A stretch of DNA of 64,000 nucleotides from Rheinheimera pacifica (GTDB taxonomy: Bacteria > Pseudomonadota > Gammaproteobacteria > Enterobacterales > Alteromonadaceae): the NCBI RefSeq assembly GCF_024809855.1, contig NZ_JANUEM010000008.1, positions 1-64,000 of the forward strand, read 5' to 3'. The notes beneath the pieces were generated by a model. The model saw only the letters and a program-made list of their open reading frames with translations, did no database searches and was not told the origin of the DNA. Made by a program: the position numbers and the translations under genes. Shown piece by piece: positions 46,519 through 54,787 of this stretch. Position 1 is the first letter of the stretch; every line of letters starts with the position of its first letter.

Positions 46519-48564
46519 TTAAGCCGCGTCTTTTTCTTTGGTGGCTGCTTTTATATTGTCAGCATGTGGCAGCTCGTGCGGTGGTAAATCTTTGTTACCC
46601 TGTTTTAAGAAATGATCCATCCAGCGCATCAGGCGCATACCGTAATCCAGCTGGGCTGCTGCTTTTTGATTGCCGTGGCCTTCGCCCGGATACAGTACTA
46701 AGCGTACCGGCACTTTACCGTGGGTTTTTAAGTAGCGGTACAACTCCATTGACTGGCTGGGGTGTACACGGGTGTCTTCTTTACCGTGCATAATCAAAAT
46801 GGGTGTTTTAGCCTGTTCGGCATGGTAAATCGGGCTGCGCTCTAAGTACCATTGCCATTTTTGCCACGGGTAACTGCGGGCATGCACCAAGTGCATTTCA
46901 TTGGCAATATCAGTGGTGCCAAATTTAGACAAGTTATTACTGATGCCAACAAACATCACGCTGGCAGCAAAGTGTTCGGTTTGTTTAGTGGCAGCCCATG
47001 CCGATGCATAGCCCCCGTATGAGCCCCCGGTAATACCCACTTTGGCGCTATTAACCAGCCCCTGTGCAACCAGATAATTTTTGGCATCGACTAAATCATC
47101 AAATTCTTTGCCGGCATAATCATTTTGCCCCAGCTTGGAAAAAGCTACACCCCGGCCGGTACTGCCGCGATAGTTAGGGAAAAACTGCATATAACCTTCA
47201 CTGGCGGCCAGTTTCACCGGGCTGGCGTAGCGGTCGAGCCAGCCGTTAGACATATGGGCTTCCGGCCCACCATGCACCACCATGATCAGCGGATAACGCT
47301 GGCCTTGCTGATAATTTAGCGGATATACCAGAATGCCTTCCAGCTCAACACCATCGCTGGCTGTATGTCGGATAGTTTCCTGTTTTGGCATGCTAATGTC
47401 GGCCAGCCAGGGGTTAGATTGCGTTTGCCGGTTAAGCTTGTTGCCGTTCAGGCGATAAACTTCAGCAGGGTGAGCGGCAGTGTTAACAAGTAATACGCTG
47501 TGTTTGGCGCTGACTGGCTGTGCTACGCGGGTAATAATACCTGAGCCGGGTTTTACCAACTGGCTGGTTTTGCCACTGCGCACATTTACCGCGCCCAGCT
47601 CGGCTTCGGTACCAATATGACCAACATAAAGCAGTTCATTATTACTGCGCCAGGCAATGTCCTGCACGTGGCCTGCATAGTTGGGCAGCAGTTCGCTCAG
47701 GTTGGCACTTTTTACATCTGCCAGTATTAAGCGCCCTGCTGAAGGGTCGTGAATATCTTCGCTGCCAATCAGTGCCAGTTTACTGCCGTCCGGTGACAGC
47801 TCTGCTTTGTCCAGTTTACCGACAGTAGCAAAACGTTGTTGTACTTTGCCGCTAAAATCGAGCAACTGATACTGGCTGGCCATGTAGTTATCGTCAATCA
47901 ATGCGGTGGGTGCTACACGCACCAGCAACTGCTGTTGTTTTGGTGCAAAAGCCACTGACAATACATTGCCGTCAACTGCCACTGTTTCGGCTTTTAACGG
48001 CCGTTGCTGCAGCTCTGCCAGCCACAGTTGGGTATTGATCAGATCTTCTTCATACACTTCGGCTTTAAAGCCCTTCTTTTTTAATTCAGCCAGGTTTTTT
48101 GCTTCAGCCGGTCTGGCCAGCAAAGCCAGATATTTGCCATCGGCACTGATATCGTAGCTGCTGATATTATTTGGCAGGCTCAGTACTTTTTGTGCTTCGC
48201 CGCCACTAACGGCTATGCGATACAGGCTGGTAAATTTGTCATCGCCTCTTTTGGCGGTGAAATACAGCTGTGAATTGTCGGGGCTGAACTTAATATTGCC
48301 CACCCGGCCATCGCCGGTGATAAAGGGGGACTCATTGCCGTTTTTATCAAGCAAAAATAATTCATGGTGGCTTGAACCATCGTTCTCATTATAGGGGTTA
48401 CGCGGCCGGTTACGGATAAAGGCGGTGTAGTTGCCGTCGTTACTTACAACCAGTTGAGTGACATGTTGTATACCGACAGTTTGTTCCAACGTAATAGGTT
48501 TGGCGGCAACAGCTGTGCAGGCCAATGCCAGCAGTAGTGTGATGCTTCCGGTAAGGTTTCGCAT
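46519..48564 (-). CDS. S9 family serine peptidase (prolyl oligopeptidase/acylaminoacyl type)
   Basis: The 681-residue exported peptidase has a signal peptide (about 1-21, ending VAAKP). A seven-bladed propeller region covers about 30-380 (VGNIKFSPDNSQLYFTAKRGDDKF, ELSPDGSKLALIGSED), and the alpha/beta hydrolase domain about 400-660. The catalytic serine is in GGSYGGYAS, the aspartate in KEDTRVHPSQS and the histidine in PGEGHGNQ. It degrades short peptides in the periplasm or outside the cell. An E/K-rich C-terminus follows the domain. An intrinsic terminator follows the gene. Confidence 0.94.
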   Translation of the reverse strand: MRNLTGSITLLLALACTAVAAKPITLEQTVGIQHVTQLVVSNDGNYTAFIRNRPRNPYNENDGSSHHELFLLDKNGNESPFITGDGRVGNIKFSPDNSQLYFTAKRGDDKFTSLYRIAVSGGEAQKVLSLPNNISSYDISADGKYLALLARPAEAKNLAELKKKGFKAEVYEEDLINTQLWLAELQQRPLKAETVAVDGNVLSVAFAPKQQQLLVRVAPTALIDDNYMASQYQLLDFSGKVQQRFATVGKLDKAELSPDGSKLALIGSEDIHDPSAGRLILADVKSANLSELLPNYAGHVQDIAWRSNNELLYVGHIGTEAELGAVNVRSGKTSQLVKPGSGIITRVAQPVSAKHSVLLVNTAAHPAEVYRLNGNKLNRQTQSNPWLADISMPKQETIRHTASDGVELEGILVYPLNYQQGQRYPLIMVVHGGPEAHMSNGWLDRYASPVKLAASEGYMQFFPNYRGSTGRGVAFSKLGQNDYAGKEFDDLVDAKNYLVAQGLVNSAKVGITGGSYGGYASAWAATKQTEHFAASVMFVGISNNLSKFGTTDIANEMHLVHARSYPWQKWQWYLERSPIYHAEQAKTPILIMHGKEDTRVHPSQSMELYRYLKTHGKVPVRLVLYPGEGHGNQKAAAQLDYGMRLMRWMDHFLKQGNKDLPPHELPHADNIKAATKEKDAA

Positions 48565-48770
48565 TGTTCCTCCATGCGTTTTAGGGTGTGTTTTGCCGCA
48601 TCATAACAGCATAAAATCTGCCCAAGCTCTAGTTTCTGTTGTCGGATTGCCGCAGTATTGCGGCAGAACAACGGCTACAGCTTTGTTAAGCGGTAGCGCT
48701 GTGGTATGTTTGCGCAAAAAGCGGTGTTATAAAACCGCAATTAATTACTAACTATCTTTCAGGGTATCCG

Positions 48771-50009
48771 ATGCAAGAATCCAGCGTACTTATCACTAAC
48801 GATGCAGTGGTACTTGGTTTAATGGCCGCCATTTTAGGCGCCGTGTTTTATACCAGCCATAGCGATAACCGCTTCTTTAAAGCTTTTTATAAATATGTGC
48901 CGGCGTTGTTGTTGTGTTATTTCATCCCTTCGCTATTTAACAGCTTTGGCGTGATTGACGGCGAAGGTTCGTCGCTATACAAAATGGCGTCACGCTATTT
49001 ACTGCCAGCTAGCTTGGTGTTGTTAACCTTGAGCGTTGATTTTAAAGCTATTCTTGGCCTTGGCCCTAAAGCGCTGATTATGTTTTTAACCGGTACCCTG
49101 GGCATTGTTATTGGCGGGCCTATTGCACTGATGAGTGTCGGCTACTTTTTTCCGCAGGAACTGGGTGGTGATATCTGGCGTGGCATGACAACCATTGCTG
49201 GTAGCTGGATTGGCGGTGGTGCGAATCAGGCGGCCATGAAAGAAGTGTTTAACGTTGATGGCAATATTTTTTCTGTCATGATCACCGTGGATGTGCTGGT
49301 GGCGAATGTCTGGATGGCAGTATTGCTGTTTATCGCCAGCCGGGCCGAGTTTTTTGATCGCAAAAATGGTGCTGACACCCGTGGCATTATGAACCTGCGG
49401 CAGAAAATTGAGCAATATCAGGCGCAAAATGCCCGTATTCCTAATTTAAACGACATTATGCTGATTGTTGCAGTGGCGTTTGGTGTTACCGGGTTGTCCC
49501 ATGCACTGGCAGATATTATTGCGCCGTGGATTGAGCAGGTGGCGCCGCAACTGGCAATGTACAGTTTAACCAGCACCTTCTTCTGGCTGGTAGTTATTGC
49601 CACGACTGTGGGGCTTTATTTGTCTACTACCCGGGTACGTAAACTGGAAGCGGTAGGTGCATCAAAGGTAGGTTCGGCATTTCTGTATATCCTGGTCGCT
49701 ACCATAGGGATGCATATGGATGTTACGGCGATTTTTAGCAATAAGCTGATGTTTTTAGTTGGCATAGTCTGGATGTTAGTACACGCTGTGTTGTTGCTGA
49801 TTGTTGCCCGTTTAATAAAAGCACCGATGTTTTATATGGCTGTGGGTAGCCAGGCTAATGTTGGTGGTGCGGCGTCAGCACCGGTTGTTGCGGCTGCGTT
49901 TCACCCATCTTTAGCGCCTGTTGGCGTATTACTGGCGGTGCTGGGTTATGGTCTTGGCACCTATGGCGCTTATATTTGTGGCCTGATCATGCAGCAGGTT
50001 GCGCCCTGA
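48771..50009 (+). CDS. DUF819 family membrane protein
   Basis: The 412-residue protein has about eleven membrane helices and the DUF819 pattern: YVPALLLCYFIPSLFNSFGVID, a GSWIGGGANQAAMKEVF loop and GSQANVGGAASAPVVAAAF near the C-terminus. The two Gly/Asn-rich loops form a repeat pair typical of inverted-repeat transporters. The substrate is unknown (family YjcL). It is followed 41 bp later by the AI-2E-type permease on the same strand. Confidence 0.92.
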   Translation: MQESSVLITNDAVVLGLMAAILGAVFYTSHSDNRFFKAFYKYVPALLLCYFIPSLFNSFGVIDGEGSSLYKMASRYLLPASLVLLTLSVDFKAILGLGPKALIMFLTGTLGIVIGGPIALMSVGYFFPQELGGDIWRGMTTIAGSWIGGGANQAAMKEVFNVDGNIFSVMITVDVLVANVWMAVLLFIASRAEFFDRKNGADTRGIMNLRQKIEQYQAQNARIPNLNDIMLIVAVAFGVTGLSHALADIIAPWIEQVAPQLAMYSLTSTFFWLVVIATTVGLYLSTTRVRKLEAVGASKVGSAFLYILVATIGMHMDVTAIFSNKLMFLVGIVWMLVHAVLLLIVARLIKAPMFYMAVGSQANVGGAASAPVVAAAFHPSLAPVGVLLAVLGYGLGTYGAYICGLIMQQVAP

Positions 50010-50050
50010 CATAAAATAGCCGTGCAATAACCGGAAAGGGAGTTTTACCA

Positions 50051-51136
50051 GTGAGTAACCACGTTAAAATTGAACCGGGCCATTGGGTGTTAATTATTTT
50101 CTTATTACTGGCGCTGTATGCCAGTTATCTGTTGATAGCTCCCTTTATTGGCCCGGTAGTGCTGGCATTTGTCCTGTCGTTACTGTGTTTTCCGGTGCAT
50201 CAGAGAATTGTGCGCAAATTTCCTGATAAACCTAATCTGGCATCAACCATTACCTGCTCTTTGCTGGTGGTGGTGATCCTGGTACCGGCTGCTGTAGTGC
50301 TAATGGCGATAGTTCAGCAAAGTATTACCTTTGCAAAGCAAAGTTACCAGTGGGTTGAAAAGGGCGGCGCTGAACAGTTGCTGCAGCAGCCATTTATTAC
50401 AGATAGCATTGAAAGAATAAACGACTTTTTGCCCGTAGGTGACTTCACTATCAGAGACATTATTGACCGGCTGACCGAGTTTGCTTCAGGCTTTAGTAAA
50501 GAGCTGCTTGATTTAAGTACTAAAGTAGTGGGAGACGTAACGGGAATAATTGTCAGCTTTTTTCTGATGTTGTTTGTGCTGTTTTTTCTGCTGCGCGACC
50601 ATAAAAAAATTCTTGAAAGCTTGTTCTGGATATTGCCGCTGGCCCGCTCACAGGAGGAAAAATTACTTACCGAAGCCAATACCGTTGCACGCTCTGCTGT
50701 TATGGGAACCTTTTTGACTGCTCTGGCACAGGGCGCTGTGGGTGGTATTGGCATGGCAATTGTTGGTATGCCGGGGTTGTTCTGGGGAACCATAATGGTA
50801 TTTGCGTCGTTGATCCCGTTGGTCGGCGCGGCGTTAATCTGGGCACCTGCCAGTTTATATTTATTACTTACGGGTGATTGGCCCTGGGCATTATTTTTAA
50901 CCTTGTGGGGCGCCATAGTTGTTGGCTCTATTGACAACTTTTTACGGCCTATTCTGATGCAGGGTACGTCCAATATGAGCACTCTGGTGCTTTTCCTGTC
51001 ACTTATTGGTGGTTTGCAGTTATTTGGCGTTATCGGTTTGATCTACGGCCCGATTATATTTGCCCTGACCCATGTACTGATTAAGCTTTACACCATCGAG
51101 TTTAAAGACTTTCTGGAAAAGCAGGATAAAAGCTAA
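50051..51136 (+). CDS. AI-2E family transporter
   Basis: This 361-residue membrane protein of the AI-2 exporter/TqsA-PerM family has about eight membrane helices. Recognised segments are VLAFVLSLLCFPVHQRIVRKF, the amphipathic central region, FFLMLFVLFFLLRD and the C-terminal LVGAALIWAPASLYLLLTGDW and FLRPILMQGTSNMSTLVLFLSLIGGL. Family members have been assigned to signal export or to Na+/H+ antiport, so the substrate is open. A GGAAAGGGAG ribosome-binding site is upstream of the GTG start. Confidence 0.93.
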   Translation: MSNHVKIEPGHWVLIIFLLLALYASYLLIAPFIGPVVLAFVLSLLCFPVHQRIVRKFPDKPNLASTITCSLLVVVILVPAAVVLMAIVQQSITFAKQSYQWVEKGGAEQLLQQPFITDSIERINDFLPVGDFTIRDIIDRLTEFASGFSKELLDLSTKVVGDVTGIIVSFFLMLFVLFFLLRDHKKILESLFWILPLARSQEEKLLTEANTVARSAVMGTFLTALAQGAVGGIGMAIVGMPGLFWGTIMVFASLIPLVGAALIWAPASLYLLLTGDWPWALFLTLWGAIVVGSIDNFLRPILMQGTSNMSTLVLFLSLIGGLQLFGVIGLIYGPIIFALTHVLIKLYTIEFKDFLEKQDKS

Positions 51137-51156
51137 GCGGGGTGAAAGCCCGCTTA
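51134..51156. terminator. Hairpin between convergent genes
   Basis: Perfect 8-bp arms TAAGCGGG/CCCGCTTA (51134-51156, 7-base loop) overlap the stop of the AI-2E-type gene and face the leftward gene ending at 51164. No good U-run follows in either direction, so terminator function is only likely by position. Confidence 0.5.
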
Positions 51157-51163
51157 ATTACGC

Positions 51164-51622
51164 CTAATGCCGGTAGATAATTTTTACCGGCTGGTTGTCT
51201 AAAAACACTTCTATTGCTGCCTGCGTGGCAGCATCCAGCACACCGACACTGTTATCCATAATAATGGCAAAACGGCCAAAGCCTTGCTCAAAGGAGTACT
51301 GCAGCTGATTTAAATTGCATAGCTCGCCACAGCACGGCAATGCCTGCTGCTGCATGGCAAAGCTGTTGTTTTCAGCATTGTAGTCTGCGTCCATCATGCT
51401 ATGCCATTGCTCCACGCTAAGCTCTGCATAACAGGCCGGGCAATGAATATGTTCAAAATTGCCGCCGCAGTCGTAATAACGCACTTCGTCTGTGCAGGTA
51501 ACCTCTATATGTTCTGCCGCCGGAAACAGCCCGGCGATAAACTGCTGAGTGGCGGCAGCCATGCCCGAAGGCGGTATCCATAGCGGGTTCTGCGGCAAAA
51601 TAATAATTTGATGTTCGCTCAT
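51164..51622 (-). CDS. Hypothetical protein with cysteine pairs (possible zinc site)
   Basis: I do not recognise this 152-residue protein. It has no signal peptide or membrane helix. It contains HCPAC near residue 61 and PCCGELC near 95, a possible CxxC-plus-CC zinc site, and two further cysteines (VTCTDEVRYYDCGG). The C-terminus is a strand-rich LQYSFEQGFGRFAIIMDN and IEVFLDNQPVKIIYRH segment. An initial IILPQNPLWIPP segment and Trp/Pro content suggest a globular cytosolic protein. It is convergent with the AI-2E-type gene and stands alone. Confidence 0.75.
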   Translation of the reverse strand: MSEHQIIILPQNPLWIPPSGMAAATQQFIAGLFPAAEHIEVTCTDEVRYYDCGGNFEHIHCPACYAELSVEQWHSMMDADYNAENNSFAMQQQALPCCGELCNLNQLQYSFEQGFGRFAIIMDNSVGVLDAATQAAIEVFLDNQPVKIIYRH

Positions 51623-51721
51623 CTTCGTTCCTGCAAGGGATCAGTAAACGGCAGCTTTATTAAAGCGGTGTAACATAGCTGCAAACTATCTTGCAAGCAA
51701 GTAAGCATTGCTTAGCGGCTG

Positions 51722-52633
51722 CTATGGCAACCGGGGTAAGTTAAAGCTATAGCTATGCTGCGCCAGTGGCATGGTATTGCCGGCTTGGTAGGTATCTACC
51801 TGCATTATGCTGTTGTTGCTCAGGCTAAATACGCGAAACATGGCGGTATGCTGTGTTTCATCCGGAATTTTTGTGCGCTCCAGTGCGGGGATATGCAGGT
51901 AGTGTACCGTGCCCAGTTGTTTTGAATGTTCAACGCGGTTCATATCCATATGTAAATCGCCGGAGATCACCGCTGCCAGGTTAGGTTGGGCAATCACCCC
52001 GGCAAAGCCCGGGTGCTCAATGCCTTTATCAGCATTTTCCGGGTATACGCCGGTTTGAGCGCCGTGCACGATTAACAGCACTGGCTTTGGTTGCAGCTGT
52101 TTTAGCTGGTTTAGCATCCAACTGATGCCGTCATCGTTAAAGTCGCGGCCGTGATCGGGCGAGGCAAATACCAGCGCCACCGTGCCAAACTCCAGTACGT
52201 AACTGGGAGTATCCAGGGTAATTTTTCCGGCGTTCCAGCTGTTAGCATACTGCATAAAGCGTTCAACAGTGCTGCCGTGCTCCTCATTGCCCATAATCGG
52301 GTAAAACGGTAACGTTAGCTGTTGCAGCACCGGTGTGGCATTGTCGTACTGTATTAAAGTGCCCTTGTGGGCGATATCACCAACACCGACAACAAAGTCC
52401 AGTTTGGTTTGTGTTGCCAGCCGGTTTATATCGGTTACTGCCGCGGCCAGATTCGGAAATTCTGGCTCAGGCTTAGGTTCGGCATCGCCCAGTACAGCAA
52501 AGCGCAACACTATATTTTCTGTTGCCGATGTTGTAGCTGGCGCCAGGCCGGCTTTTGCTGTGCCTGCCGGTGAACAGGCGTTAAGTAAACAAGTTAGTAA
52601 TAACACCAGGCTGATAGCATTAAACAGTTTCAT
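51722..52633 (-). CDS. Lipoprotein with metallophosphoesterase domain
   Basis: The signal peptide ends in the lipobox LLNAC (C20). The calcineurin-like phosphoesterase motifs appear in order: AVLGDAEP, GVGDIAHKG, MGNEEHG, VHGAQTG and SGDLHMDMN, giving the five metal- and phosphate-binding blocks. The first block has D-A-E where D-x-H is usual, so one metal ligand is changed. The 303-residue protein is probably periplasmic or surface-attached. It follows the AraC gene by 27 bp and may release phosphate near the phytase locus. Confidence 0.87.
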   Translation of the reverse strand: MKLFNAISLVLLLTCLLNACSPAGTAKAGLAPATTSATENIVLRFAVLGDAEPKPEPEFPNLAAAVTDINRLATQTKLDFVVGVGDIAHKGTLIQYDNATPVLQQLTLPFYPIMGNEEHGSTVERFMQYANSWNAGKITLDTPSYVLEFGTVALVFASPDHGRDFNDDGISWMLNQLKQLQPKPVLLIVHGAQTGVYPENADKGIEHPGFAGVIAQPNLAAVISGDLHMDMNRVEHSKQLGTVHYLHIPALERTKIPDETQHTAMFRVFSLSNNSIMQVDTYQAGNTMPLAQHSYSFNLPRLP

Positions 52634-52660
52634 TAAAAATCCTTGGTCGTAATGTTGTGG

Positions 52661-53689
52661 TTAGTTGAAATTAAACATGCCTTTAAAGCTGCTGGGAATT
52701 AAGCCTGTCCAGCGTTTAAAGGCACGGCGAAAGTTATGCTCGTCAGAGTAACCCAGCTTTAGTGCCAACTGACGGTTAGAATAATGGCCTTGTTGCAATA
52801 GTTGCCGGGCTGCATCACGGCGTACTTCGTCCAGCAGGGTGGCAAAGTTGGTATTATGCTGGTTAAGCTGGCGTTTTAAGCTGCTACTGCTTAGCCCAAG
52901 CTCAGCGGCAACCTGATCCTGATTCAGCAGTTGTGGCAGAGCTCTGTGCTGCAACCGGCAAATACTCTCCGGCAAAGCCCGTTGTTTGCTCAGCACATGG
53001 TTAAGCTGGCGGCAGGTGCGGCGGGCAGCGTTAAATTTTAGTGTGTTTGCATCAGTAAAAACTTGTTGCCACAAAGCAAGCGGAATGCTGATACAGTCAA
53101 GGCTGCGATTAAAACTGACATCCACCCCCCAATGCAGTTGGTGTTGTAACTGATGTGAGGCTGCTTGCTGCAACTGCAGGCTGATGCCTGCTACCGTGCC
53201 CAACTGCTGTTTTACTAAACCCAGCAGCAGCGAGATAACGGCTGTCAGCATAAAAGCCTGCTGACTGGCCAAACCCAGCGCCGGTTTAAATTCAATGATG
53301 ATGCAATGCTGTTGTTGGGAAAGTCGTGCATAGAAGCAAGGAAACAGCTGATGGCGAAAGTAGTACAATTGCGCCAGCGCCTGATGCAGGTTTTGTGCAT
53401 ACTGCAGGCTTTGGCACAGTGAAATATAGTGGTTGTTCAGTAAGGCATTGCCCAGCAGATAGGGCAATTCCGGGCTGTTAAGCTGCTGCTGACAGTTTTG
53501 CAGCAGTTTCAGCCAGTCGTTATGGTGTAGCCTGCCGTGCGGTTTGTGTAAGTCTTGTTCAAAAATACTGGTGCCGCTTAACAGCTTATGCAACTGGGCA
53601 CCACGCCGCTGTGCCAGCGCCAGCAGCTCAGTGCTGCCATGTTGCAACAGCAGGATTTTGTCCTGATAGCCGAAGAGACGGATACTCAT
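52661..53689 (-). CDS. AraC family regulator with Arabinose_bd-type N-terminus
   Basis: The N-terminal about 200 residues resemble the AraC-type arabinose-binding/dimerisation domain (PF12625), with LPYLLGNALLNNHYISLCQSLQYAQNL and YYFRHQLFPCFYARL, as found in OruR-like regulators. The C-terminal helix-turn-helix follows (VAAELGLSSSSLKRQLNQ, LALKLGYSDEHNFRRAFKRWTGLIPSSF). The start overlaps the stop of the GGDEF-like gene by 1 bp (TGATG), so the two are coupled. Targets could include the neighbouring phosphoesterase or the divergent TonB receptor, by position only. Confidence 0.9.
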   Translation of the reverse strand: MSIRLFGYQDKILLLQHGSTELLALAQRRGAQLHKLLSGTSIFEQDLHKPHGRLHHNDWLKLLQNCQQQLNSPELPYLLGNALLNNHYISLCQSLQYAQNLHQALAQLYYFRHQLFPCFYARLSQQQHCIIIEFKPALGLASQQAFMLTAVISLLLGLVKQQLGTVAGISLQLQQAASHQLQHQLHWGVDVSFNRSLDCISIPLALWQQVFTDANTLKFNAARRTCRQLNHVLSKQRALPESICRLQHRALPQLLNQDQVAAELGLSSSSLKRQLNQHNTNFATLLDEVRRDAARQLLQQGHYSNRQLALKLGYSDEHNFRRAFKRWTGLIPSSFKGMFNFN

Positions 53690-54585
53690 CAGATCGGTTG
53701 CAATTTATGCGTGGCGGTTTTTTTTGCCAGCGCCATAGCCTGATCGGCTGCATGTAAAGCACTTTGAGCATTGTCTTGCTGAACGGCCATTTCTACCAAT
53801 GTTAGCTGTGGCCTGCTGCTCTCAACCGACAGTTGCGATAGCTGCTGGCGTAAATGCTGCGCCATAATGTTTGTCTGCGCCAGGGCAGTGTTAGGTAATA
53901 GCGCAATAAAACGGTCTCCGGCATAGCGGCATACTACATCGCTGTGGCGTAGTTGGTTGCTGAGTAATTCGCTTAACTGGCCAAGGTAGGCATCGCCGTT
54001 GGCTATACCATACTGGCGGTTAAACTCAGCGAAATTATCAATATCCAGTACCAGTAAACCTAAGGCTTTGTGCTGGCTTTGATGCAGCTCTATTTCGCGT
54101 TGTAATACCGCTTGCAGATACTCAATGCCGTATAGCTGGGTTAGTGGGTCTATAAGCTGATGGTCACGCAAAAACAATTCACGGCCGCGTAACTGGCGGT
54201 TAATAGCACGCTGTTCACGGTGCCAGCCAATCAGGCCATAAGTCAGTACCAGCATGCCAACCGGTGCAGGCAAAGATTCCAGCCAGCTCATCAGCCGGAT
54301 ATGCTCCGGGTAGCGGATAAACTCGTCCAACAGATCAAGAAAGTATGAATACACCAGTAGCAGGCTGCCATAGTACAGCCATTCGGTTATCCGACCTGCC
54401 GGGCGGCTGCTGATAATCAGCCCCAGCCAGCCACAGGCTACCAGCAAAGTTGTGCCCTCACCGAGAATGTCCAGCCAGTCAAATTCATTGCTGTGTTTGG
54501 CACTGCCAATATCAATAGCCAGCAGCAGACCACTTAACAGCAATAGCAGGCTGAATAGCATTTTGTAACGGTGTTGTCGCCACAT
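53689..54585 (-). CDS. Membrane protein with degenerate GGDEF domain
   Basis: About five membrane helices (starting MWRQHRYKMLFSLLLLL, then GEGTTLLVACGWLGLIIS and LLLVYSYFLDLLDEF) are followed by a GGDEF domain (about 125-290). The active-site signature reads AGDRF (CRYAGDRFIALLP): the Glu that coordinates metal is Arg, so diguanylate cyclase activity is unlikely. The inhibitory I-site RxxD is present as RHSD five residues before it, so c-di-GMP binding may be kept. The frame is open from a GTG at 54666 without a ribosome-binding site; I prefer the ATG at 54585. It is the first gene of a pair with the AraC regulator and is divergent from the TonB receptor. Confidence 0.85.
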   Translation of the reverse strand: MWRQHRYKMLFSLLLLLSGLLLAIDIGSAKHSNEFDWLDILGEGTTLLVACGWLGLIISSRPAGRITEWLYYGSLLLVYSYFLDLLDEFIRYPEHIRLMSWLESLPAPVGMLVLTYGLIGWHREQRAINRQLRGRELFLRDHQLIDPLTQLYGIEYLQAVLQREIELHQSQHKALGLLVLDIDNFAEFNRQYGIANGDAYLGQLSELLSNQLRHSDVVCRYAGDRFIALLPNTALAQTNIMAQHLRQQLSQLSVESSRPQLTLVEMAVQQDNAQSALHAADQAMALAKKTATHKLQPI

Positions 54586-54682
54586 GATCAGTTTATCCGC
54601 ACAAATAAATATAATTTTCTGCCGCCTGTATGACAGTTGAATGACAGGCTTTAGCACTTCAGACACTGCGTTGCACCGTTAA

Positions 54683-54720
54683 GACCCGGGTCATATTGGC
54701 TCAGTGTGTATTGTTAACAA
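54683..54720. promoter_or_regulatory. Palindromes between the GGDEF-like gene and the TonB receptor
   Basis: Two perfect 10-bp palindromes, GACCCGGGTC at 54683-54692 and TTGTTAACAA at 54711-54720, lie in the divergent gap. They could be operator sites for one or both promoters. This is a visual observation only. Confidence 0.35.
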
Positions 54721-54787
54721 ACGGTGTTTTGTCACACAGCAAGGGCACACTGCATGCAGTTATTAGCCGAAAAATTAAGAGCAACCG

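Noticed and set aside
46482..46793. Rightward frame over the S9 peptidase 3' end
   Set aside because: It starts in the terminator stem and is antisense to the peptidase catalytic region.
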